This document shows positions 50,201-59,340 of a DNA stretch of 64,000 nucleotides, piece after piece. Under the pieces are notes generated by a model, which was not told the DNA's origin, ran no database searches, and saw nothing but the letters and a program-made list of their open reading frames with translations. The stretch comes from Pocillopora verrucosa (taxonomy: Eukaryota; Cnidaria; Anthozoa; Scleractinia; Pocilloporidae): the NCBI RefSeq assembly GCF_036669915.1, contig NC_089318.1:20726405-20790404 (forward strand), read 5' to 3'. The stretch's first letter is position 1. Each line of letters opens with the position of its first letter. The position numbers and the translations under genes were made by a program.

Positions 50201-50368
50201 GGTGTCTCATGTACAACAGACCATGCTCAGCTTTATCTGCTCACAAGCGCAATAAACCCATCTAATAATCAGTTGGTCTACCACTGTAGCTGTTATGGTC
50301 ATCATGGAAGTGGCCAGGCTTCTATTGAGTGCGTCATGCATTACTGGGAATGTCCACTGACCACATGA
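44234..50368 (+). CDS. Collagen-like type II transmembrane glycoprotein, gene C (likely disrupted)
   Basis: Exons: 44234-44588, 46443-46528, 46661-46741, 46850-46936, 48345-48449, 49022-49110, 49574-49867, 50186-50368. Exon 1 has [16 protein letters not shown], a CC pair before the helix at about 80-104 ([20 protein letters not shown]) and AGCGCQ after it. Stalk exons carry sequons RNVT, HNLT, LNIT, QNTT, ANQT, KNHT, INAT and LNTT. Exon 7 is the collagen run with three N-G-S/T sites; exon 8 is the Cys-rich module ([20 protein letters not shown]). Exon 6 has two extra bases (TCTATACCAAG for TCTACCAAG in gene D), so normal splicing reads AGA then TAG at the start of exon 7: about 268 residues with no collagen or C-terminal module. 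Skipping exon 6 would restore a 396-residue frame. A LINE copy and a MITE lie in its introns. Confidence 0.8.
44905..45690. mobile_element. Terminal-inverted-repeat element (MITE-like) in gene C intron 1
   Basis: The left end reads TGACGTTTCGGCGACGACAT and the right end carries its reverse complement; the inverted arms extend through GTTATATATACAATAGTAAG, about 90 bp each. No transposase is visible. Nested inside is a second palindromic piece (about 45123-45253) with arms around GGCACAGCCCCATACTA. The equivalent site in gene E intron 1 is empty. Confidence 0.78.
47195..47348 (-). repeat. Dispersed repeat, GACGAAGGGCTAACG family, split by a LINE
   Basis: Reverse-oriented copy with GTGGTGCTGCGTCGGTGAGG and GTAAATTGGCCTCTGTGAAAAG. 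Its remaining end (CTCTGACGAAGTGCTAACGC, to about 48092) lies beyond the LINE insertion. The intact counterparts are at 55153-55366 in gene D and 63716-63932 in gene E. Confidence 0.75.
47349..48030 (-). mobile_element. 5'-truncated non-LTR retrotransposon (LINE) in gene C intron 4
   Basis: Minus-strand open frame ending at 47640 encodes a reverse-transcriptase C-terminal tail: KILGMFSRIRPSLTLEAANR, LYKAMVLPVLDYCEVVWHE, DKIERLQRRAARIV, LGLKPLYYRRRTHILRF. About 270 bp of 3' UTR follow and then a poly(A) (poly-T run at 47349-47367 on the plus strand). The intact reading frame and long homopolymer suggest a recent insertion. The same intron of genes D and E lacks it. A clear target-site duplication cannot be settled because the target is itself a CCTTCGT repeat. 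Confidence 0.88.
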
Positions 50369-52840
50369 ACGCATGAACTGAACCTTTTTGTGACTAGAGC
50401 TCAAATGCCCAAACTATTAGCCCTGCTTAGCTACTCATAACTTCATCCCTGCATGTATGCAATAAGTTTCAAAAAACAAAAAAAATTTGATTTGCAATTA
50501 CTTCATTCTTTTTTATGTCCCATTGCTTTAAACAAGTGAGAGCCATTTTCAATTCCCCTTTTAAAAAATAATTCAAATAGTACGCGCGCTCTGATTGGCC
50601 ATAAAACCATTTTACATGAGCGTATGTAAACACGGTTTTCGTTCCTCTTTCATTAGTTATTTTATAAAAGAATTAAAATTACGTATTGAAAACCGTTGAA
50701 TAACGCGCACAGGACCACTCGGTCAGCAATGTAGTTTACTATAAAATAAGCTTATCTCGTGTTCTCCCAACCTCCCAAGTGTTTACATCAGGCTATGTAA
50801 ACACGGAAATCATTTTACATTTCTTTTATAAAATAACTAATGAAAGAGGAACGAAAACCGTGTTTACATACGCTCATGTAAAATGGTTTTATGGCCAATC
50901 AGAGCGTGTATCTCGTGTTCTCCCAACCTCCCGCGTGTTTACATCAGGCTATGTAAACACGGAAACCGTTTTACATTTCTTAAAAATCACAGTGACTGCA
51001 GTCTTCCACTACGTTTATTGTGTCTTTTTTCCTCTGTACTTTTCGCCAAATTCATAAAAAAATATATATAGCTGAGATATTCATCGCAGAAGAAAAGGAT
51101 ATTTTAGATTTTATTTTATAGTAAACTACATTGCTGACCGAGTGGTCCTGTGCGCGTTATTCAACGTTTTTCAATACGCTGTACGCAATTTTCAAATTTC
51201 TGGTGAAACTAAACTTTATTGGGCTTTCTTGGCTTTAATTACGTTTTCATAAATGTTGCACGTTCATATAAATTGCGATTAAAGGTTGAACGTGTCAATC
51301 AGTCATGTTCTGATACTTTGACGTTTATTGAACGTCGTTTTTATTTAAAGCTCGAGTTATCGGGGAAAGTTTAGACCAAGGGAAAAAATTAGTAAATTAG
51401 TAAAATTAGTCCCGGTTATCGAGTAGTTCGATTAACAAGTACAAGTTAGCTGATTGTAAATGACTTGACGTCTGCTAACAAATCCAGGGGAAATCGGATT
51501 TTGTTTGAGTTTGCGGGGTTCTGCTGACAAAGGAAAAGAGGTGGGGGGGGGGGGACGGGGGGTCTTCAGGACCTCTTTACGACCTCTCCAGCCCCTGTAT
51601 TTACAAGCTGGTAACGGGCTCTCACTTTCCCCTTAACAACGATGATTATCTACAGATAAATGATATTGCTTCTGCTTCAGTCAAAACAAATTCAAAAAAA
51701 GAAACTCGGGTTTTCAGGGGGTCATTTTAACGTTAGATATCTAGTTACGCTTGCGTTTACCTCGCCAAACCTTCCAAAATACAACAGGTTAGAATTTTCA
51801 CTTCATTTTCTCGCTGTTTTCAGTATTTTACCATTCAATGATTTGTTCAAATTACACTTATTAGAGATTTTACCTCACGTTTCTGTTCGTCAAGTTTCTC
51901 TCGCCTTTCTCTTTGGTTAAAATTTGACCAAAACCTCGCTCATTCGGTGCTAAACGACTTGGTCTCACCATATTTTTAACTTTTTACCATCGAAGACGCA
52001 AATGGGCAAAAAGTTTGTTTGCGTTTTTATGGAAATTTAATAAAAATGAAGTCGTCGAGAACAAAAGGTAATTCTTGAAAAAGACATCGCAGAGAAGCAG
52101 ACGTTTGAATGAATTATATCATCACAATACCAATACGTGATGATTGTCGGTAAATTTCAATTGCTGGTAACAGGAACTTGTCATCATGCAGCGAGTGATA
52201 AATGATATTTGAAAAAAGTTTTTCGTCTTCATCTTTAAAAGGAAAACGAGAAAATTTGTTTATCCTTTTCTTTAGCGAAATATTAATCGCAGACTTCTCA
52301 GTTCGAACAGCGAAGAATCTATATTGATTTGTCTCGATAAACGCCAAAGCTTATAAAGAAAGAAAGTTTGTTATAATCGAATAGAAGTACGGTTGTTATG
52401 CCCTGCTTTGTTCACAGTAAAAAGCAAGCTTTTAACTTTCCCTATTACGGAAACTGGGGTTTTATCGTGCGTTTTGTGACCAAATGGGTGATCGTCAACA
52501 GTTTATTTAGGCCCTGGAGAAACGTCCTAAAACACATTACGAAATTACAATAACTGCAAGGGCTAATTTTATTTCATACCACAGAAACCGTTCCACAGAA
52601 GCAATATGATCTCACACCCAGTGAATGTTTCTTGATTGTGTAAAACGTTACTACCTGGCCACTTGCGGTGAACAATCGTTACATAAATAAATTACCCCAG
52701 GAACAATGTAGGCAGAAATATTGTAGGTGTATCAAGTGTGAAATTTGTGCTAATAAGAAATTTGTTCAGAGCACACTCGACACGAGTCCTCTTAACAAGA
52801 ACTTGACTACCACTGTGAAACGGAAAGGTTCTCATCCACA
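50369..52840. repeat. Intergenic flank between genes C and D
   Basis: No gene recognised. From about 51060 onward the sequence follows the tandem unit (compare 42360 and 59720 onward). Its first 690 bp do not match the flank behind genes B and D and hold inverted repeats (see 50581-50910). A G-rich run lies at about 51541-51560. Confidence 0.65.
50581..50910. repeat. Foldback inverted repeat downstream of gene C
   Basis: Arm one (50583-50670: GCTCTGATTGGCCATAAAAC, then ACATGAGCGTATGTAAACAC) is matched by its reverse complement at about 50822-50908, about 88 bp with few mismatches. A second inverted pair links about 50692-50750 with 51113-51170 (GAATAACGCGCACAGGACCA). A direct repeat beginning TCTCGTGTTCTCCCAACCTC occurs at 50756 and 50911. 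Confidence 0.82.
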
Positions 52841-55800
52841 ATGCAGGCTAACCGGGGGCGAATTGTTGTAAACCCATCTTTTCAAGAGTGGGTTTACTTG
52901 GATGAAAAATCTCCCCATGGTTTACAAACTCCAATGAAAAGGCAAGTTACGTATTGTGTAGAGGAGGAAGTTGGTCGAAAAGAATTCGAAATTAAAGACG
53001 ATCCGTGGAAACAACACAATTACAAAAGTAAAGTTGACTTTGTTGGGGCGAAATCAAATGGACAATGCTGTCGAGCAGCAATACTGATGTCCATAATCAT
53101 TGGGTCATTGATGTCGATCGCTGCATTAGCGCTGGTTCTGCTGATGTTGTTTGGGAAAGTAGGAGCAGGTTGTGGGTGTCAGTCATCAAGTGAAGGTTAG
53201 AATATGGATAAAGATCTAATTTGAGAGTGTCAACATATATAAAAGCTCGCCAGGACATATTCTGGATCTCGAAAAATATAAGTGCAGTCGCGGTCCAATT
53301 ATGTTTTGCTATCAGTGCTAAGGTCAGTCAAGCAGTTTGGTAGAGTTCAGTTGCCACGATGTACTGTATTGTAAGATGATACGTTGATTTCGCAAAAAAT
53401 TGCTCAATCTTTGTTTCGCATTAGAACATTGTCATAACAAGTCTGTTCTGTGTTCTGTTTATTGGTGTTATTTTTCGTATCACAGCTATTTAATTGGAAA
53501 AAATAGTTGTTAGATTTTATTTATTTCCAGCACTTGGCTCTATGGCTATAAAGACTTTGACAGCTGCGTTCAGATAGGCAGGAGGGAAGGCTTTTCAAAA
53601 CAATTTGTAATTTGTCACTTACTATTGTATATATAACGTTCACAATCTTGTTATAATTTGCATTTGATAATGGTGACATGTCGTCGCCGAAACGTCATGT
53701 TTTTATATCGCTACTCTTTATTCTAAAATGTTTCTCAAAACCTCTCATCATTAAAAATAGTTGTCAGATTTTATTTATTTCCAGCACTTGGCTCTATGCC
53801 TATAAAGACTTTGACAGCTGCGTTCAGATAGGCGGGAGAGAAGGCTTTTCAAAACATAAGATTACCAGATTCAATAGAGCGTGGAATGATCATGAGTCGG
53901 CGAAATGAAAAGTATACCTCATGATTGACAATTTACTTCGACCAATGAGAGGACTGTTCAATGTACGCTTGACGTCATACCAAAACTGTTTCGTTTGGCA
54001 AGATTGCGAGACTGTTTACGGGGAAGCAAAGTTTTTTTAAGCGACCCTTCAAATACTTAACTTAACAGAAACGTATTCGTAGCCTGTGTAGAGCAGTCAA
54101 GCTCTATACTTAATGTTACCTTTCTTTCGTCGTTCAAAACAACAGATTGCATTTCGCCATGCTCCTGTTTAGTTACAATGAAGAAAAGAAACGAAACAAA
54201 ACAAAAATAATAATGAGAACATCATTGACAGTGACGTGATCTCTTCCGAATGCTTTTTTCTTGCCACGAAAAGCAGAGTTGGATTAATACGAGTGGAAAG
54301 ATTATTTTTTGTTAAATATAATAGGAAAAAAGCTTATGTCCTCTCATTGAAGTGGATGTGGTTTAACTCCAATGTGCTGTTCTGTAATTATTTTGTTTCA
54401 AATCTTCTTCAGTCAGTCCCTCCGCTGTTACTCAAAGAGATTTTTTAGCCTGGATAGAGGATCTCCAGAGGAACGTCACAAACCTTGAACAGAAACTGGT
54501 GAGAAAATGTAGTATAGTTGATGAATTTTGATTACGCTTTTTGTCGCGATAAGTCTTCTATTCAGTGTGCGCAAGGTCTCATTTTTTAACTGTGGAATAA
54601 GTCAGTTTCCAGATACTTCTTCATTTGCAGGAAAAAAAAACACATGAGCTCAAAGTTGTTCACTTATCGCTTCGAGATCTTGACGGAAAATTGCACAATT
54701 TGACAAACAAGGTAATGTATGCTAATAGTCCCACTTTTTCACGAAGAACTTGATTTCGCGGGGAAATTTGATACAGATTCCATCGGAAGTTCATTTTTTT
54801 GCTCTTGTTTTCTTTTAAGCTAAACATCACTGAAACAGCCCTCCAGGATAAAGACAACAAATTCCTCGTTCTTCTACAGAACACGACTTCAAATTTTCTT
54901 CTCAAGGTAATGAAGGCGATGTGCTTCGTTATCGTGTAAATAAGGAACTTTAGAGGAATGCTTTGAGATTACATAGTGGGTGCTGAGTTAAATTCTCTTC
55001 CTGATTGCACAGTGCAGGTTTGGTATTGCAATATTAAACTACAACCAATTCATTGCAATCAACAGTTGACCTGTTATGGCACAAGGTAAAAGAGTATAAG
55101 ACAAAGAGTTAATTTGTCGATTGAGACTGGAGTTGGAAAGTTTAACATCAAGTAAATAAAGGGGGTAAATTTCTAAAGCAACTGTGGTGCTGCGTCGGTG
55201 AGGGACTGATAACAAGATAATTTGGTTTTATCAACTGAATTGATGCTGTAAATTGGCCTCTGTGAAAAGTTTCTAAGTTGATCTTACGAGCATTAGCGCG
55301 TACACGGAAGGTTAGCCCTTCGTCCTTCGCTCTGACGAAGCGCTAACGCTCGAAACGTCAGCTTGGAAAATCTTCGCGGTAGCTATTTGTATTCTGACTT
55401 AAAAACTACTGCAGCAAGCGAAAGCCTTGGAAACGAATTTATAATTGTCTATGTAGTTCCCATATGTTACAACTACAGGTATATTACAAAGTAACCCACA
55501 GCCTTAGGAACTGAGTTTTTTCCTGAGTTTTCCTCATTTACCAGGGTGAATTGCAAAGACAAAAACAAACGAAAAACGATCAAAAACATCAAAAATACGA
55601 AAACCAACTAATTCATGTGATCATCATGTAAATCTTTCCTTAGATGAACCGAATCAGTTCATCTGGAGTTGGGGCCTATACATTGGCGAATCAAACAGAG
55701 GAGATTTTGAACAAATTTAAAAACCACACTGCAAGCTCTCTAATATCGGTAAGTACTACAAAATGATTCATAGATCTTTACAAAGTTTGAGTGAGGATGT

Positions 55801-57697
55801 TATTGGGGAAGATTTTGTATGCAATAGTTGTTATCGTCCACTTTATGCTATTCAGTTGTCCGATTTGAGTTTTGAGACAGGGAAAAAAGCTTTTAATCTG
55901 ATAGGACGTGGCCAGAGGAGTTTATTACCAATTCATATTTCATATCGTATTCATAACAGGAGCGAAACTCATGTTAAATAGAAAATTGACGAATGAAATG
56001 AACTTTTTGGACAAAAAGGGAGTATTTGTACCTCGAAGGGAGGTAAGTTGTTATAAAGCTTAGCAAGGACTCCTTGCGTACTTTTCCTTTTCTGTCTTTA
56101 TTGTCATTTCTGCATCAGCGGACAATTAACGCTGGATTAAACTTTCTTGCTTGATAAGAACTCCAAAAAATCAGGCCTAATTATCTCAGCAATATTTCAC
56201 CGTGAAAATGCCACGGGTGGAACAAAGCTGTGTCCTGTTTTAAAGATAACGATTTGCCAAAACATGTCCGAAGACATTGACATTATTGAATGTATTTTTC
56301 TCTTTTTTTGTTGTTCAAACAGTTGATAAACGCAACAGATGGACTAAAACAAGAAGATGTGAAGTTGAGGACACTTTTGTTAGAATTAAACACCACCCTC
56401 TCTACCAAGGTAAATAGCAAAATTTGCAGATAACTAATCAAGCGTAGATATTACGCAATTAGTTGCAGGTCTCCTGGCGATAGTCACTTTTCAACTGGCC
56501 TCTAAGCTGAAGGGATGAGCAAGGGGCTCAGCCTTGACGAAGCTATTTTGGTTCCCTGAGGTGTTCTATCACACTTAATGTCTGTTTAGTCTGATCCGGG
56601 AAATTTTTTTCCAACTTGATGGAAACCAAATTGACTTTGCTTCAAGCTCGCAAGCACTGGAAAATCAGTGTCTTTTAAGGGAGTGAAGGCTTTCACACGA
56701 ATAAAAATTTAATTTAAGGAAAGGAAAGGATAGGAATGGAAAGGAAAGGAAAGGGAAAAGGAAAAGAGAGATTAAGGGTAGGAGCCAACAGCCAGTTCGT
56801 GGCTGTCACGCGTTCGGTATGTGCACCACTGCCCTTTCAAGTCTAAATTAGAGAAAAGAGATCCACATATTGTTGTTTTTCTCGAAACATCGTGTTGCAG
56901 ATAGAGAATTTTAGCAAGCTACAAGGTCCAATTGGACCACGCGGTTTCAACGGCTCTAAAGGGGCGATTGGACCAGCCGGACCTCAGGGGGTGATAGGCC
57001 CCCCGGGGTTTAATGGATCAGAAGGACCACCAGGGCCACAGGGACCAAACGGAGCAGGAGACTTCTCCCAGTGTGAACACAAGGAAGAGCATTTGAATGG
57101 AAACCAAGATCCAATCACCAGCAACACTTTACCAATTCCAACTAAAGTTATCCTGGGTGAACCAAGTGTAAGTAACTTAAAAGGAGAGATTCACGACTAT
57201 TCCCTTTATAGTTTTGTTGATAAAGGGAAGTGTAAAGACGTTTTTCAGATTGTTTGCCTTACCTTGGCGCAGATGAAAACCTGAGTTACATTATCTAACG
57301 TGATACGCCAACATGGAATCACGCATGCTCTTATGATTGGACCACCCTTATATAGGTTCTTTGTCTCAGAAGTAAGATCGATCTGTTTCATCTACATCCT
57401 TGATTTAAGTCTCCAAAATAAAGAATAGATGATAAATTATGAAAAGGGAGTAGTCAAATATTCTTCTCAATTTGTTGTCAGTCAGATAATTCAAGTTTTT
57501 TTTTCTTACTGTAGGGTAAAAAGATTGTTGGTGTCTCATGTTCAACAGACCATGCTCAGCTTTCTCTGCTCTCAACCAAGATAAACACATCTAATAAACA
57601 ATTGTTCTACTACTGTAGCTGTTATGGTCATAATGGAAGAGGCCAGGCTGCTATTCAGTGCGTCATGCATTACTGGGAATGTCCGCTGACCACATGA
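52841..57697 (+). CDS. Collagen-like type II transmembrane glycoprotein, gene D (mosaic)
   Basis: Exons: 52841-53195, 54413-54498, 54631-54711, 54820-54906, 55644-55748, 56323-56409, 56901-57167, 57515-57697; phases agree and 416 residues result. Tail motif [18 protein letters not shown] before the helix and AGCGCQ after it. The stalk carries the same sequons as gene C. Exon 6 ends normally (TCTACCAAG then GTAAAT). The collagen exon lacks nine residues present in B and C (GFNGTQGTQ), in frame, so it keeps about 15 triplets and two N-G-S sites. The Cys module is closest to gene B ([11 protein letters not shown]) but has [12 protein letters not shown] and a new sequon, INTS. Exons 1-6 resemble C/E, while exons 7-8 and their introns resemble B. 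This looks like the best intact member. Confidence 0.85.
53510..53870. mobile_element. Partial MITE end flanked by duplicated host sequence in gene D intron 1
   Basis: Only the right end of the gene C element remains (about 53606-53700, AATTTGTCACTTACTATTGT through GTCGTCGCCGAAACGTCATG). Host intron sequence (CCAGCACTTGGCTCTATG, AGACTTTGACAGCTGCGTTC) occurs on both sides, at about 53525-53610 and 53780-53865. In gene E the same host stretch occurs once with no element. Confidence 0.8.
55153..55366 (-). repeat. Dispersed repeat, GACGAAGGGCTAACG family, gene D intron 4
   Basis: Uninterrupted counterpart of the gene C copy: GTGGTGCTGCGTCGGTGAGG through GGTTAGCCCTTCGTCCTTCG and CTCTGACGAAGCGCTAACGC. 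It shows the pre-insertion state of the LINE target. Confidence 0.75.
56715..56765 (+). repeat. GGAAA microsatellite, gene D intron 6
   Basis: AGGAAAGGAAAGGATAGGAATGG followed by more GGAAA units; longer than the matching tract in gene B. Confidence 0.8.
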
Positions 57698-57741
57698 ACA
57701 CGAAAACGATTGGTGTTTTGATTGGGTGAAGAAACTTTGCA

Positions 57742-58055
57742 ATAAATTAAAAGGCCCAACATCTTTAATTGTTATCGTAGTTTCTAGGAGAAAAGTCAAC
57801 AGAATTTTTTCGCAACATGTTAGCAGAGTTTCTGTCACTCCATCTTCCATGGTTTATTTGGGTATGTCACATGAAAGCCAGGGGCGTCAGGTACAGTGGA
57901 CTTAGCGGCAGTCGTATCTGAATAGAATACACCTTGGTTATGGTGAGGTAAAACAAATGAATATCTATTTGGCTGGGTTTTAAAATGTCTAAAAGGGAAA
58001 AATGCTAAAAAAAATGGGCAGCTAGCGGATTTTAAAGCAATCAAATTTAAAAGCA
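57742..58055. mobile_element. About 315-bp insertion downstream of gene D
   Basis: The matching flank of gene B reads straight through (ACTTTGCAAAAGTCTTTCGC). Here 315 bp interrupt it after TTTGCAA, and the flank resumes with GCAAAAGTCTTTCGCC, suggesting a short target duplication (GCAA). The inserted sequence encodes nothing that I recognise. Confidence 0.65.
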
Positions 58056-58333
58056 AAAGTCTTTCGCCGTGAATTGCCCTTAGATTTCAGTTTAATTTTG
58101 AAATGATTTTTACTTTGATAATGCAATTGCTTTTGCTTTTGAATTTGATTGCTACTTCATTTCACTTTCAATCGTTCTTTTTCCTTTGTTTTGCAGTCAC
58201 GTTCCATTTTACTTTCAGTTTTGATTTATTTTTTCTTTTATTTTTTATTAAATCTTTGAAAAATTGTAAAATTTTGAGTGGCAGCCCTCGGCTACCATAC
58301 CGGTGCCACGAATTTCACTCACGTGAACATATG

Positions 58334-58558
58334 AATGATAACATTGAGTCCTTAAAATGCCCCAGGAATTTTAGACGTCATCTTTCAAATGTTTTATTAA
58401 GTTGATATATTATATTATTGATATATATTTTATAATTATAATATTATTGTATTTACATTCTCAATTAATTTATATATTTGTATTTTTTTATTCTATTGAG
58501 CTGAAAAGCCCACTTAGGGAGCATCAATAAAGTGTGTATGTATGTATGTATGTATGTA
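58334..58558 (+). mobile_element. LINE 3'-end insertion with TGTA tail downstream of gene D
   Basis: A 220-bp block absent from the equivalent gene B flank. It begins with codons for NIESLKCPRNFRRHLSNVLL, like a reverse-transcriptase C-terminus, runs through AT-rich sequence and ends GGGAGCATCAATAAAGTG followed by TGTA repeats. This is the usual shape of a 5'-truncated LINE whose 3' end carries a microsatellite. Confidence 0.65.
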
Positions 58559-58789
58559 TATGTATCCCATGAAGTGAAATTTAATTTTCTGATAAAACAT
58601 TCAAGAAACATGCGATTCGCACGGGTCCTTACTTTACTACTGAAAGACCAGAAAACTTGACTAAAAAAAAACATGATCGATTTTGATTACTTCAAGAGTA
58701 ATGCATTAGCAGGAAAATTTCTTCTTTAATCTTAATCCTTTTCTTGATATGATCCTTTTATTATGGACGTAGCTAGGGTGTTTTAAATC

Positions 58790-58990
58790 TTTTAACTTTT
58801 AAGAGCTGATTGTGAATTCTTCCATCTGGTTGCGACACATTTCCTTGTAAATAAGTAACGAGATGCTGGTGTTATAACAAGATAACATCTCTACCTGATA
58901 AGTTTATTTATTCTTATTACCTGTTTCCTGGATAATGAATGGATTTTATTGAGAGAGCTACATGTTAATCACTGCTGAGAGTTAAAGGGT
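58790..58990. mobile_element. MITE-like element behind gene D (duplicate of 41449-41649)
   Basis: Almost the same sequence as the copy behind gene B, so it was carried by segmental duplication or conversion and not inserted independently. Confidence 0.7.
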
Positions 58991-59128
58991 CAACGAGTGT
59001 TACAGTTACGAATTTCCGCTCAGTCCACGGTAGGTGGCTTTTACTCCCTCTTTTCCGTGTGTATCGCGGGCTCGGGTTTATATGGCGAGGGGACTGTACA
59101 TGTTTTCAAGTCAGTGAAATAGAAGTCT

Positions 59129-59340
59129 TTAACCCTTTAACCCACAGGATCTGATTGCTAATTCTCCCCTCTAGCTGCTACACATTTTCTGTAAATAAAT
59201 TACGAGAATTTGGTTTTAGATCAAGATAACAACTTTTACCTGTTAAATTTAAGTATTCTCATCACCTTTTTGCTGAATAATACATGGATATTGTAGGGAA
59301 GAAGTTACTTGTTAATGACTTCTGAGAGTTTAAGGGTTGA
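59129..59340. mobile_element. MITE-like element behind gene D (duplicate of 41786-41997)
   Basis: Almost the same sequence as the copy behind gene B; TTAACCCTTTAACCCACAGG to AGAGTTTAAGGGTTGAA. Confidence 0.75.

Noticed and set aside
52668..52871. Lys/Cys-rich frame overlapping the start codon of gene D, also before gene E
   Set aside because: It depends on weak starts and overlaps the real first exon in another frame. It could act as an upstream frame, but nothing shows that it encodes a protein.
58103..58405. Phe/Leu-rich frame behind gene D (and 40987-41232 behind gene B)
   Set aside because: T-rich 3' flank translated in one frame gives false membrane-like sequence. The end of the gene D version is LINE-derived.
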